From the NCBI GenBank assembly GCA_936432065.2, contig OW386289.2, positions 20,170,277-20,234,276 on the forward strand: 64,000 bases of DNA, given 5' to 3'. The DNA comes from Rutpela maculata. Taxonomy: Eukaryota; Arthropoda; Insecta; Coleoptera; Cerambycidae. Below the pieces are notes generated by a model, which did not search any database, was not told the origin of the DNA, and saw only the letters and a list, made by a program, of their open reading frames with translations. Below, one piece after another: positions 40,346-55,211 of the stretch (the first letter of the stretch is position 1; the number at the start of each line of letters is the position of its first letter). The position numbers and the translations under genes were made by a program.

Positions 40346-41048
40346 CAGCTCCGCGAAAGCCTTAGCACCAAGAAAATTTTTGGTATAGCCTGCAGGGCAT
40401 TTTTCACACTGCCAAATCATCAGCTACATAAAATAAATAGATTTAACAGAAGTGTTAATTGTAATGCTAAGTGTTACATATTTATGCAATGTAAAAGAAA
40501 TGAATAAAAATACTTTTAACTAGACACTTAAATTAGTCAAGAAAAATACACTGCTTGTTCCTTGAATATATCGCTAGAATTTTGCTATCATATCCCTCCA
40601 CCTTGCGACCAAAGATATGATCCTGTGTTGGTTCTATAACACAATCTCCATGGTGTATTCCGCCATGTCACTATAATTTCAACACTTCTTAACTGTAGAT
40701 TAGGTTTTAAAAAAAAGAATTCTAATTTTTCAGCTTGCTATATATAATAAATTTCGAAAGGTTGGGTCTGTGGTTCTTAGCATGTACAACTTACAACCTC
40801 ACCTAGTCATTCTATAACCAGTGAACATTTATCGTAAGTATCGAAGACATAGGCATCTCCCAATTGACACACATTTTTTAGTAAAATCGATAAATATTCA
40901 ATAGTTATCGAATTAGTAAATGATTTTGTAAGTTGTCACGTGCGTGCCATGATTCATTGGCCCAACTATACCTAGTTTTATGTCAACTATTTAACGGAAA
41001 CTTCTTATAATAAAGACATCAGTTAAAAAAAATTTTTATTAGCATAAG
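40346..41048. other. Non-coding DNA
   Basis: No frame, repeat end or RNA gene was recognised between the Penelope remainder and the last exon of the DUF4806-like gene. Confidence 0.4.
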
Positions 41049-42419
41049 CTATTCCAAACAGTCTAAATTTATAGAAGTAATTTCGTCCACCATCATTTCA
41101 AACACCTAAAAAATAAAACACTGCAAAAAATCGGACCTTTGCATATGGTATTTTAACTTACCATTGTTATTTCTCTGCTTCTTTTTGCATTTTTCTCTAA
41201 TCCTCTCTGGCGTTTTTGTAAGCCAAATTCCTATCTGCAATTCAATATTCTTATGGGATGCATCTGGGAAACTTATCTGAACAGCATCTGAAAGATGAAC
41301 AAATATAAAAATATTGTGAGAAGAAATATTAACTAGTGTATTAAACGAGGAAGCTACAGGACTAAAATTTTAATATGTACAGGTGTAAAAAATAAAAAGA
41401 AATCAAGTTATTAACAGAAATTTCAGCTGTCAACTAAGTGCATTAATGATAATACCACAATTCATTTTATTTTTTGGAAAATATGTTACTTTCCCGCTAA
41501 GTTAAATAACGACCCTTAAAAAAACCCAATGCAAGCCCATTCAAATGAAAACATAGGGCTTAAAATGAAGTATTATTTAAAACTGTAACAGTCACTGTTA
41601 ATAGATTAAAATAAATCAATCCGAATCCAATGTTTTGATTTGCAACTTAACGTAGGTTTTTTTTCTCTTGTCTTATTATTTAAGTTTAAGTACATACCCA
41701 TTATAATTTTAAAAAAAGGGCTTTCTATAAACGATCTCTTTCCATCACGATGACCTTGCTACATTATCTGAAATTAGTTTAGCTAGATATCTCCGAATGC
41801 ACTCTTTATATGAATTTCCTCCAATACGTGCTAGTTTTTTAACCTACAAATGAAAAATAGTAAGAATAGGGCATCAATATAGACCAACAACTAACTAAAA
41901 TACATAAATAATTTGACTTTGATATAAACAATAATAGTAGATGCAAGATCAACTAATAAATTGTTCCAGAATAAACAACTGATTGTTACATAAATCAAAA
42001 AATAATTAGATCTTACCAGAGTTTGTAACATTTCCGCATCTGTAACGATTTCCTTAAATTTTTGTACTTCTTCCTCAGAATTCACAGGAATTGAGGAAAG
42101 TATAGTGTTGCCTTGGAGTTCTAAAGCAGCTATTGGTGTTTGATCAGAAGCCTTGTTGATGCTGTTAACAACTTTTTCCATATTATTAACCGTTGTGATC
42201 AATTGTGACAGTTTTTTCTCAAGTCCTTCCAATAAACTTTTATTCATGACTAAGTATTTTATAACTACCTTTTGCACATCTAAAAAAAAATATCAATTAC
42301 ATAATAAAATAACAAACCTGTGGAAACTATATACATAAAATTATTAAATTGAATATTTAGGTCCCAGTAAAATCTGGCAGCAGAGGTAGATAGTATTGGG
42401 AGCAGATGAAAGTGAACAC

Positions 42420-42582
42420 CAGTGGCGGATTGGGCCGGCGGGACACCGAGCGAATGCCCGGTGGCCGGCAGCATTGCAAGAGAAATGGCGCATCTATTTT
42501 AATTTTTGTTGAAAAAATTCTCCCCTTGAATTATCCTTGAGATCCGGTCCCAGGCCGCTTCACCTATGCCAATCCGCCCCTG
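42420..42582. repeat. 163-bp hAT-type MITE in a DUF4806-like intron
   Basis: The ends CAGTGGCGGATTGG and CCAATCCGCCCCTG pair. Flanks GTGAACAC and TTGAACAC make a 7-of-8 match to an 8-bp duplication. Confidence 0.75.
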
Positions 42583-42595
42583 TTGAACACCAATT

Positions 42596-43140
42596 ACTTC
42601 CACGTCCAGTGCTATAGTAACGACAAAAAAATTTTTAAAAATTTTTATTGTACAAATAGGCTTAAAATGTCATGAAACGTCGAGATTTTAAGTTTGAGCG
42701 AAAAAAAAATTTCTGTCTGTCTGTCGGTCTGTCTGTAACTTTTTTTTGTGCGCGCGTTTACTCTGGAACCGTTTGAGATATTGACTTGAAATTTGGTACA
42801 CATATGTACTTTAACGAGATCTAGAACAAGATTATATTTTCATCTTGTTCCGTCGAAGGATTGGGGGGTAAATGGGGGCAAATTTGGGGTAAATGGGTAA
42901 ATCAAGCAGGTAAGAGTTCATGAAATTGGTATTTAGTATATACAAGAGAAGCTAAAAATTTTTGGCATTAGCCACCCCCATTACCACCCCCACCTCCTTA
43001 TTAAAGGGGATGAAAAAAAATTGTGATTTAGTGTATGTACAGGAACCAGAAACCTCAAAATATTTTTTTACTTCATCCACCCCCCACTACCACCCCCCTA
43101 TCACTACCCCCACCCCACTACCGATGTGTGGTATCGTTTT
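42596..43140. repeat. Dispersed interspersed repeat, copy 1
   Basis: Shared with 57,840-58,200 in inverted orientation and, as a fragment, with 13,580-13,690. It contains (GTCT)n near 42,714 and C-rich tracts (CCACCCCC) near 42,972. No frame. Confidence 0.6.
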
Positions 43141-45230
43141 ATGGGTTTTTGGGGTAGAGGATTTCAAATATTATATTATTAAAGTTCCATAAACAATTAT
43201 TTTCACATACAAAGTTTTTTCGTTGTGAGTGACTTGGATAGAGAATCTGGATGTGGAAGTAGTGATTCCTTGGGCAGCGGTTTTTTATATCATATTTTCG
43301 TATTTTACCTACTTGTCATGTCATATTAAAATAATTTGATGTTAACTTCTCCAATATAAAGTTATTAAAATTTTAAAAAATTCGTGGGGCGGATGGAAAT
43401 AAAATCATTATTACAAACATTTTTGTTTTGTTATCAAAAATAAAAATATTAGTGACAGATATTTTCTGAAGCAATTTGTCACTTAAGAGACTTAGTCAAA
43501 CCATATAAATATTGTAATATAACGTTCACATTCAACTGCTCCTAACACTAGTACATACCAGTAGTAAACATCAAACAATACTTACCATCACCGTTGCCAG
43601 GAGGAAGTTCTGTTGGTGGTATTACGCAAGAGTTAGACAAGACTTGTACAGCTGAAAAAAAGGTATTTATAATTAATTGTAAAATTTTCAATCGCTGATC
43701 GATTTTAATATGTTGCAAAGTTGATATATGTATTTTGTTGTTTACACTTTCTCACTAATTGTAATTATATATTGTAAATTAATGTTTGAAAAAAAGTTTA
43801 ATGGAAACAAAAGCCAACAAAAAACCTTACATTTGGGTTTCACGTAGTAGCTCTCTACAGATAACTGGGAATTGCTCGACTTGGAACTGATTGACTGGGA
43901 AGCACTAGATTGGTCTCTTGGCAATCCTATTAAAAAAAATGTATGTAATTTCTACATATGATAACTTTACAGGAGTGGTGTTGACATTGTCATGTCGAAA
44001 ATAGATGTTATTATTTTTAATAGAATATAATTTAAGCTTAAAAAAAATGAAAATACACAAACACTTTATTCTTGAAAGCTCTCTAAGGACTTTGTGCGGG
44101 AGAAAATGGTTAATGATGAATTATTCATTGAAAAACGAAATAATGACACAAAACAAACCAAACTAAATTTTTTAATAAAACAACAGTATTTTATATCAAA
44201 ATATTAAAACTATATACCTTCTCATAAGACACCTACTTAGAATATCTAGAAAATCTCACCCACCTGCTGGTTTTGAGGCTTTTGTGAGGCACATTTTTGG
44301 GACATTCATTAAAGATGGTTCATCGGGGGTATCTCTTCCACTGTCAGATTCGCTGGAGGATAACATTTTCTTCCTTCTACTTGTTTTTTCTGGTAAATTC
44401 TCTATTTCTGCTTCAGAAATGTCTGAAGTGAAACATGCCTTTGCAGCTTTTGCTGAAGCCGTTGCAAAGTTATCATATTCTTTCGACGTTATTTTTGCAG
44501 AATAATTTATCCACCCCTCTTCTATAGGGTCAGAAGGCACAGGCATTTGTTGCCTTATAGCTTTTTCTAGGCGTGTCTTAGGATATGGGGGGTATATGCA
44601 CATTTGATGCTCTCTGTCATACCAAAAGGTTGGTACCACTTCCACTTCATTTGTTTCTATAAATTTTAGTACGACTCAAGTCATCTATAAGCAAAAATAT
44701 TTATTAAAACAAAATATTATTTAATCGAAATTTAAGATCTTTTAATAAGGCATATAAGTAATGGATTGTTATAAGTATTAGGCAAAATTGTTTTTCAGTA
44801 TGGTGTCGTTAGCAAACACGGATTTATTTTTACTAAATTCCGAAAACGTAGTCAAGCCAACAGAAAAACACAAACGTCCCAGTAAACATTAATGTAACTT
44901 TACCTCTCTGAGAGGTAAGATTAATAGAACATTTTTATATAAAATATTTTACATAATTTTACATAGCATATACGTAAAATAATATTATATTTAAGTCAAC
45001 ATATTAACTTAATTACTTATACACAAGTTTACATATTTGCTACATAATTTTACTTAAAAATGTTTACCTACTTCATTTTACGACATCGAACTCATGGAAC
45101 ACGTCAGTGTCGCACGCCAGTGTAAAATTATGTAAAATCTAACGTTTGTGTTTTTTGATCAATTTTTGTAAAAAATTGTGGATTATGTCTTTTAATAACT
45201 TTGATGCAGAAGTGTGAACCATAAAGCGTT

Positions 45231-45590
45231 GTGACTTCTTTAAATATTATTTTGTTTGGACGTTTTATTAGTGCAGAGGTTAGGTGCAAACATAAACATG
45301 CCCTCTTGTTTGCGAATTTGGTGTACATACCTATATTGAAGGTGCAGCACCATTTTCCAGTGAATGACCCAAAAGTAAGTTTGTGTTGTACCATTTTTAT
45401 AAAGATATTTATTTAAATGAAACGTAATCTTTTTATAGGTTAGAATTATTTCATGGGCAATCGTTATTCTCGACAGACAATTATATCATTACAAGCTGTA
45501 TGTTGGTGCTGCTCCCACATTATTAAGTTCAACTGAATCCAGCGTAAGAAGTTGTAATTCAAGGAAACCTAGATCACAAGCTTTTGCGAA
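45231..45590 (+). CDS. Two exon-like coding pieces of unknown identity
   Basis: The first piece ends at 45,374 before GTAAGT (frame ends KVQHHFPVNDPK). The second runs 45,439-45,590 between AG and GTAAGT, and stays open across the junction in phase 0 (RIISWAIVILDRQLYHYKL). The start is uncertain and no later exon was found. It lies inside the probable CCCAGTAAACA element, so it may be a captured host fragment or part of an unknown element gene. Confidence 0.35.
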
Positions 45591-47331
45591 GTAAGTACTA
45601 TGCATAGGTATGGTTATTGTTTACCGACATCTTATAGCACCTACTTTGTGTTCGTTATTGTATTGTACATATATTTCAAGGTTTTGTATGTGTAAAGTAC
45701 GCTAATATTTTCCTGCAATTTTTCTTTTGTCCAAAATTGGCTTAAGCACGTCAAAATAATTCAGAAAAATTAGATCATAACCTTAGGACAAATCCATTGT
45801 CCCTTTTTAGGGGATAAAAGGGGTGGTAACCAAAAACTGATAATTTTTTTTTTAATATCAGAATCGGTTTCAACATGTTAAAAAACAGGATTAGATGGTT
45901 CTGATCAAAAGCGCAGCCCCTTTTCTTGTTGTCTTGTGATTAATGATATTGCTTGTATCGCCATTAAAAAAATTAATTTGATCATTATAAAACTACGAAG
46001 AAAACTAAAATTGTCTAAAACTTCATGGTTAATTTTGTTGCAATAAATTAAGACAATTAAGATTTGTCATTATTAAAAATATGCTTCTGGTAGAATTAAA
46101 TCATCTTGGTAAAGGTCCCCGCACATTTTCTTATATCAAATGGCTCTCGGTGAATGTAATAGTATAATATAATTTAATATTTATACAAAAAACGCTTAAG
46201 AAACAGTAACAAGTTTGAAAATTGAATCGTTGATTGTTTACTTTTCAGTTGCGTTAATTAACAATTTGTTTATATGACTGTTAAAGAAACTACTTTTATC
46301 ATGGGATTCTCACAAGATTGATGTACTCGTCTACAACTTATGCATGAAAAAAGTACTGCTTTACACACTTGTTGCATAAATAAGTAGGTATTTTAAAATT
46401 ATTTAAAACAATTTTTTGAGTTATTTAACAAATGCATTTTTTTCATGCTTCACGGCTGCCAATTGGCGTAGAAAACCCCATTTTTTAAAATTGTTTCTTT
46501 TTGTGATCTTTTGAAGCATTCTAATAATTTTTAATTGTTTAATTCTGAGAAAAAACGTTCTTTATAAAAAATTTAAAATGATTTTAAATAGTTTAAAAAA
46601 ATTTTGTTAACACCACTGAAGAGTAGGAGAAAAATCTACATTCTAAAACAAATTGTTCTATGACTTGATGCACTTAAACAGTCAACAGTTCAATTTTCGA
46701 CTTTGTTATTGTTTTTTTGTCGTTGTTATAAACATTTCCACTTGAAATTTGGTGTGATGATTTAATGGGCTTATTTAGCATATTTTTTTATTACATTTTG
46801 TAAAAGAATCTCTTAATTTTAGAGCGAAATTCAAAAAACCAGGATATTCTAAGATCTAAGAGGCTTTAAAATTAATCAAGAATATAGAAGCTGCGTGAAG
46901 TCATTCACTCCTAGTTGCATTTTCATTCCCCTTTTTTTTGGCAGTTATATGCTGCATACTCTTATGTTGAAATACTCCAATAGTCCCCAAATCACCATCT
47001 CTGACAGATTAGACAAATCTGATTTTAAATAGCTGGGTTTTAACAGTGTAAACTCAACTTTGAGGCAGACTTTCGGATTGAATGACAGCACTTTGAGCAC
47101 ATCATTTCATGTTTAAAGCAGTATACTTCTGAAACTTATCGACCTCAAATTTTCCATTCCATTGGAAGCGTGTTTTCGTAAAGTTTTGTTAAAATATATA
47201 CATTATTATTTAAGCTATCATAAATTGTTTAATAACTTAACAAATTGATCAAAATAGTTTGCATCTAGTTTTCTTCACAATTTAGTAAAGGGATACAAGC
47301 TATATAACCAGATTTACTACACTATACAGGG
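45591..47331. other. Non-coding AT-rich DNA
   Basis: No gene, clear repeat end or RNA was recognised. Confidence 0.35.
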
Positions 47332-48053
47332 TGCGCCACTTAAAACTCCCCAGACTTGTAACTTTTTTATTTTCGAAGCGATGACCATGTTGGGCACATC
47401 AACTTGTAGACATTTTTAAAGCCTTTAAATATCCATACAGACTGATTAATAATTTTGAATGGTTAAGAAAGGAAACTTAATTTCTTTGAATATTTTTTTT
47501 ACCTCACCCTGTACATGGACTGTGTTATTGTTATTATAAAGGTTTTAATTAGCTTCAATTTATGTTATTAAAATAAAAAAACTTAAGAAATAAAAAATTT
47601 GCAATTTCCTACTTAGTACATTTTAATATAAGTTAGTTTTTAAAAATATTTTTTAAATTTTTTGTTACTGTTTTATTACGCTGAATATTGTTTGTGATAT
47701 GTCTTTTACAGATAAAGCATAAAATTATTATTTACATTCCTTTCAAAGTAATTAAAAAAAAAATCAGTTTGGAGTGTTTTTAATTCCTTTCTCTAAAACC
47801 AAAAAGAATTTCGAATATGACGTAATAATATAAATTGAAGCTAATTAAAACCTTTATAAGAAAACATTAATGTAGTTCATACACAGGGTGACGTAAAAAA
47901 ATATTCAAGGAAATTAAAATTTCTTTCTTAACAATTTAAAAAAAAAATTTTTTTTTAAATGCTTTAAAAATATCTACAATTTGATGTGCCTTAAAAAATA
48001 AGAAAATTAGAAGCCTGGGGAGTTTTAAATGGTGCACCACCCCCTATATGAAA
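47332..48053. repeat. mariner-type foldback MITE, ~720 bp
   Basis: The ends (CAGGGTGCGCCACTTAAAACTC and TTTTAAATGGTGCACCAC...) are inverted copies. Long stretches of the halves match (TTAATTAGCTTCAATTTAT occurs in both orientations). Confidence 0.65.
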
Positions 48054-48398
48054 TAGACTAATATTTCAATTATTTTCACGGGTTGTGTAACTGATGTTCA
48101 AATAGCAAATGTCAGAGTGATGAAGGCTGACCAAAGAACGAGTACAATCAGAAACGACCCGAGAAATGCTTAACACTTATTGTAGATACTTAGTTAACTT
48201 GAATATAGAATAGTTACACAAAAGACACTAGTATTAATCTCTCCTAAATCAACAGTTAATAAAATAAATTAAATGAAATTTGAGCTTTACTAGGAATGCA
48301 AGGCAAGATAGGTAGGTGGGTATACATCAGTGGAGAAGAAAAAATATCGTATAGCTGCTTTCTAAAGAACATCTAGGTCCCTATCAGGTGGTTGAATA

Positions 48399-48622
48399 CA
48401 CTGAAAAAAAAATGGTTTGATTCAAGCATATATTGGTTTATATATATGCAAATAAATGTATTCTTCATATAAAACAAATACATTTGTGGCAAGTAATCAA
48501 AAGCTGGTAGTAAATTAATTATTCTTGAAATAAATGTACTTGTTTTATATGAAGAATATATTTATTTGTGTATATATATAAACCAATATATTCTTGAATC
48601 AAACCATTTTTTTTTTTCAGTG
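48399..48622. repeat. 224-bp hairpin MITE flanked by TA
   Basis: CACTG-A(n)-TGGTTTGATTCAAG and its complement form nearly full-length arms, with TA on both sides. Confidence 0.8.
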
Positions 48623-48972
48623 TATATGCTACATTATAAAGAGATCAAATTAGTTACCTATGCTTTACATAGCAAGTGGTTGAATATAAATATACGCTAC
48701 GTCATTTGTTCTATACCGTGAGGTCACAGTGTTACCTCTTCACTATGTAAAAATCATATGCACATGTTGCTGACATTTCGCAGAGTATGCACATATGATT
48801 ATGCGTCACATTTTACATAGCACGTTACTTCTGCGAAACTTAGTTTACGTAGCATTTACGTATATGCTATATATTTATGAAAATGAATGTTTGCCCTCGA
48901 CTCCATCACACGTCATATTGGATGTCACATGGTTTGGATTGCCTAATTACCAAAAAATAAATTGGCCTTTTT

Positions 48973-49261
48973 GACAGTCTCAATTCAATCAACTGATTAT
49001 GGCACAAGAGGCAACACTTTATGTAAGGATAAATTTGTCGTTTATGGTGTCATTGTGTCATTGTGACAACTATGTATTTATAACGTATTTATTAATTAAA
49101 TAAATAAATGTTATAATTGTTGACATATATATTTGCCAGTGTTGCCACATTGATACATGAAAAAACAACTTTGTCCTTACATCAAATGCTGCCTCCAATC
49201 GCTTTACGATCTGAAGTCATTGGCTGCTTCCTATTGTCAGCTGAATAAACTGAGACTGTGA
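48973..49261. repeat. ~290-bp inverted-repeat element
   Basis: Arms GACAGTCTCAATTCAATCAACTGA and CAGCTGAATAAACTGAGACTGT are imperfect complements. It lies just downstream of the large transposase gene. Confidence 0.5.
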
Positions 49262-49376
49262 AAAAAGCTAATAATTGAACAACCGCATATTTTTAAAATG
49301 ACATGAAACAAATCAAATAAAAATTGAAGATAGACAATTAATTGTAAAGAGTTAAAGCAACAAACAAAAAATTAAA

Positions 49377-51468
49377 TTACTTAGAATGAAGAAATGGATA
49401 TACAACAAATCCATTTTGATAAGGCAATCTTATCAACTTTTCTTTTATTTCTGACAAAGGCCAATGAGACAAAGGTTCTAAGTTTTCTACAAAATATATC
49501 CCCAAAATCGAAGAATTGCATGGAACATTAAAAAACTCCTTCTTATGAACATAACGCTGACCAATAACTACATTTTCATTAGAAATTTTATCAAAAGCAA
49601 AATTCTTTATTTCAATTATAAATCCTGAATTTAATAAGCAACACGAGTCTCTAATTGATAACGACAGTTTAAAATTTTGACAAAGCAAAGATTTATATTC
49701 GGGACCAATGCAATTATCTGTCAGTGGGCCACCGGAATGTGGTTGATTTAATTTAGGGACCAATGAACTTTCTGGATCAGTAACTATAAGGTTTAATGAT
49801 ATTTCATGAACTCTTCTACTTATTTGTGCCAAAGGGTTATCTGGTTTTCTAATCATGCGTAAAATTGTTTGTAAGTAATTCTCACTAGAGAAGTTACTAA
49901 AATTATCTAGAGGTCCAAATTTTCTGACATCATCGCATAAATGTAATAAATTATGAAAGTTATGGGTTAGCAAATGAGATCCGTATAAAGATTTAGTTGT
50001 GTTTACGAAGAATTCTAAAAGAGATTGGGCATAACTTATATATTCCTCATTGAAAAACTTACTATTACTCAATAAAACTACAGAAACAGTCAAAATTAAG
50101 AAATATTCATACTGAGGATTAGATATTGACTTTTTTAAAACTATAGGGCCTGTGTAAAGCAAGAATGTACGAAATTCTGTTGCCTTCCAACGTTTTACCT
50201 CATTCAGTCCCCTCGGCTTCCTATCAAAATCTGAGGGTATATATTTCGAAATCGATTCTAAGTTCTTGGACACTTTCTGAATAACACGATATGGTAATTT
50301 GTGAGGTGGTGTACCAAAACACCAAACACCACACAATATTTTCTTCACAATTCCGAGCAATATTAAATGCATGTAGTCCAAAGGTATATCTTTAATTAAA
50401 TCAATATTAGGAATTTGTTCCAGTATTGTCATACCAGTATGATGCTCACTATCAACTTTATTTATAAAATCTGCATGTGTCCTTTTTGAAAAATTTAAAT
50501 TTGGAAAACACATTCTGTCTTGAATATAATTTCCCTCCTGTGTACATTTGGTACAAGAAGAATAACCTGAATGCCCTTTAATATATAAAACACTACTTTT
50601 GGCAACGGCATCAAATAAATACATTACTTACTATTTCAAATTCATGGATATTCCCAAATAAGTCAATTCCATTATTTATCAAATTAGTGGCCTCAGATAC
50701 AAAATCAATTAAAAATTCATTAAAATCTGAAGGTTTCTCATTTCCGTGATATACACCGACAAGTGACACATTATTTAAAGAATTAATTGATTTATTAATG
50801 CATAAAATTGGATAAACCTGGCTAGAAGTACTTTTTGATAATGGTAAACCGTCAATGTTAATGGCAACCTTAATTGGGCCTGAAGGTGTTAAGTTTAAGC
50901 ACTCGTACTGTTTTAAAATTGCATTTCTTATACCGATGTGACAATAATGACCAGGGTATACGTCACGAGTAACTGTAGTTCGTGGAGTTTTCAAAAAGCT
51001 ACGAGGATCTTTTGGAAGACTCATAAATTCTGATGGCCCACGCAAAATTTCTAATAATTCACCCAATGCCTTGTGTGTAATTTTATTTTCAACTGCCCAA
51101 TGTTTCAATTGAGCTACAGAGGAAGGTGGAAATTGGCTTTTCGACAGTGATATGCCATATTGTAAATTATTAGATTCATGAATGTCAGAATGTTCATAAT
51201 TTGGAAGTAATTCGTCTTCGGAATCTGAATTTAAAAAAAAATCATTACGGTCTTCATTCAAAAGTAATTCCTCATCAGAATCTAAATTTAAGTAAACATT
51301 ATTACAGTTTTCATCTGAAGGATTACCTTCATTGTCAATATTGATTTCATAGTCATTTTCATTACTAGTTCGGGGTGTAGATACCAACGAATGCAATACA
51401 TTATCTACTTCACGATTAACCTTGCGGTACCAATGAGATGTTTTAATATTAGATTTGCGTTTAGGCAT
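49377..51468 (-). pseudogene. Large transposase-like gene, one frameshift
   Basis: Two overlapping frames (51,468-50,611 and 50,624-49,377) together cover about 690 residues. The first has an acidic N-terminal region, then IKVAINIDGLPLSKSTSS and LVGVYHGNEKP. The second has YIKGHSGYSSCTKC, IPLDYMHLILLGIVKK, KRWKATEFRTFLLYTG and LTHNFHNLLHLCDDV. This matches a common animal 'transposase domain-containing' type that I place near the CMC (CACTA/Mirage/Chapaev) or KDZ groups, without deciding. The frame changes within ~15 bp around 50,613 with conserved text on both sides, so a single-base loss is likely. A GTAAGT near 50,634 could alternatively be a splice donor. Confidence 0.7.
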
Positions 51469-53762
<2,294 letters not shown>

Positions 53763-53805
53763 TTATAAGAGGAAATACCATTTTTTCTACTCATAGATAT
53801 ATAAA

Positions 53806-53945
53806 TATCAATTTTTCCACTGTCTCTCTATATGAAAGTGACATTTTTTTTACTCAAGAAATGAAAATATTTTCATCTCTAGAGTAAAAAAATGTCACTT
53901 TCATATAGAGTAGACACAGTGGAATAATTGTTATTTTCATATAGG
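53806..53945. repeat. ~140-bp hairpin
   Basis: Arms containing CTCTATATGAAAGTGACATTTTTTTACTC and its complement flank a short loop. Confidence 0.65.
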
Positions 53946-54416
53946 TATATGAGTAAAAAAATATTGTAAAACAACACATTTGATATAGTATTTTAAACAA
54001 GTTTTGAAAACAAATCTTTGCACAAATGAGTCAGACAGTTTGGTGGAACGATCCGAAGGCCAGTTCCACAAGTTGAATGAGTGTGAAAAGATGTTTTTCT
54101 ACAACTGCTTTCGAAAACCACAAACAACGGACAGTAGCCATGACTCTCCGATTAAAGAACTTATATCGTTCTTTAATCGGAGCCATGACTCGAAACATTT
54201 GTCACATGATGTGTGCAAAAATCCAAAAAACAGTCCTGTCAAAAACAGAACTGACACCTTGAAGCAGAGACAACTTTGAGACGCGCAAGCTAATACGAAA
54301 TTTTGTCCGATATAACGTTTGTTTGCTATCTCTTCTCAATACATCAGAAATTCGATAAGGCTGTCTCAGTTTCATACATTGTAAGGTATACGGAGATGGC
54401 AGCACCAGCAGCACGT

Positions 54417-54930
54417 GGAGTTGCCGCCAGGTCACAGATCAAACAAACCAGATGTTTCACTTATGACGTTTCATGGTTTAGATAATAAATCAACTCCTGG
54501 AAGGTACGAATTTGTGTACTGATCTGCGCATATATCAAGCAGTCTTAACCAGCGAGTCTAGTCACAGGAAGGAGCTGATGACACGTAACAATAATTAAAA
54601 GTCACCTAATAAATACTCAAAAAAACCTCTTAAATGTATAACAATAACAACTCTAAGCTTTAATACAATACACTACATTCCAAAATAATTAATATCACTG
54701 GTGTAGCTGATGACGACTTCCATCTCTGAGATTTCAGTACTAAACACTCCCTCCTGTGACAATATACTCGCTGGTCTTAACTTCCATGTCAACCGCTAGG
54801 TTGCTCTGTTTATGTCTTCTGCACAGAATCCTGGAAGATATACGTCACACGACAAAAAATGAAACTGGTTACATAGGGAATACTATTAAGTGAAACATCT
54901 GGTTTGTTTGATCTGTGGCCAGGTTGCCAC
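54417..54930. repeat. ~510-bp MITE with CACAGATCAAACAAACC arms
   Basis: ACAGATCAAACAAACCAGAT...TTTCACTTA occurs at 54,436 and, inverted, at about 54,890-54,922. No frame inside. Confidence 0.7.
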
Positions 54931-55211
54931 CACTGCGGTTTTTATCTGTCAATCTGTTTTTGATCTGTCAACCTCAAATTTAAGTGTTAAAAAAAAATTG
55001 AGATTTTTTTTGGTTTTTTTAGTTCTGATCAGCGTGATTTTTTAGTATTTCCTAGTTATATTTCGTATATTTGGGTGTTAAAGACAATATTTGCTTTGGA
55101 AAACCACAATTTTTCTGTGACGGGTAAGTTTTAAAATTATAACCTATATTTCAATGAACAGTTAGTAGAAAATCTACTGTTTAATTTTGAAATTGGTTGC
55201 AGGTTTTTTTT

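Larger units (their letters stand above)
41049..44684 (-). pseudogene. DUF4806-like multi-exon gene with early stop
   Basis: Exons on the minus strand are 44,684-44,264, 43,926-43,831, 43,651-43,586, 42,279-42,017, 41,843 to ~41,770, 41,287-41,162 and 41,105 to ~41,049. Splice sites are GT-AG and phases agree through the first five. The N-terminal exon (FIETNEVEVVPTFWY, CIYPPYP, YDNFATASAKAAKACFTSD) and the later exons (EIVTDAEMLQTLV, then KKLARIGGNSYKECIRRYLA) match the insect DUF4806-containing protein layout. The likely start ATG at 44,684 is followed at codon 3 by TGA, where I would expect Trp. The end of the fifth exon is also unclear, with in-frame stops. It may be a recent pseudogene or use another first exon. 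Function of the family unknown. Confidence 0.6.
44878..48895. mobile_element. Probable 4-kb CCCAGTAAACA transposon with TTTACATA motif array
   Basis: The left end CCCAGTAAACATTAATG resembles, inverted, the right flank AATGAATGTTTGCC near 48,895. Both ends are rich in TTTACATA/TATGTAAA and share ATAGCATATACGTAAA in opposite orientation (44,966 and ~48,855). The outer right boundary is soft. Internally there are two exon-like coding stretches and two MITEs. Confidence 0.45.

Noticed and set aside
42361..42480. Another CCCAG transposon end (TCCCAGTAAAATC)
   Set aside because: It lacks the CA after the A-run and has no subterminal motif array.
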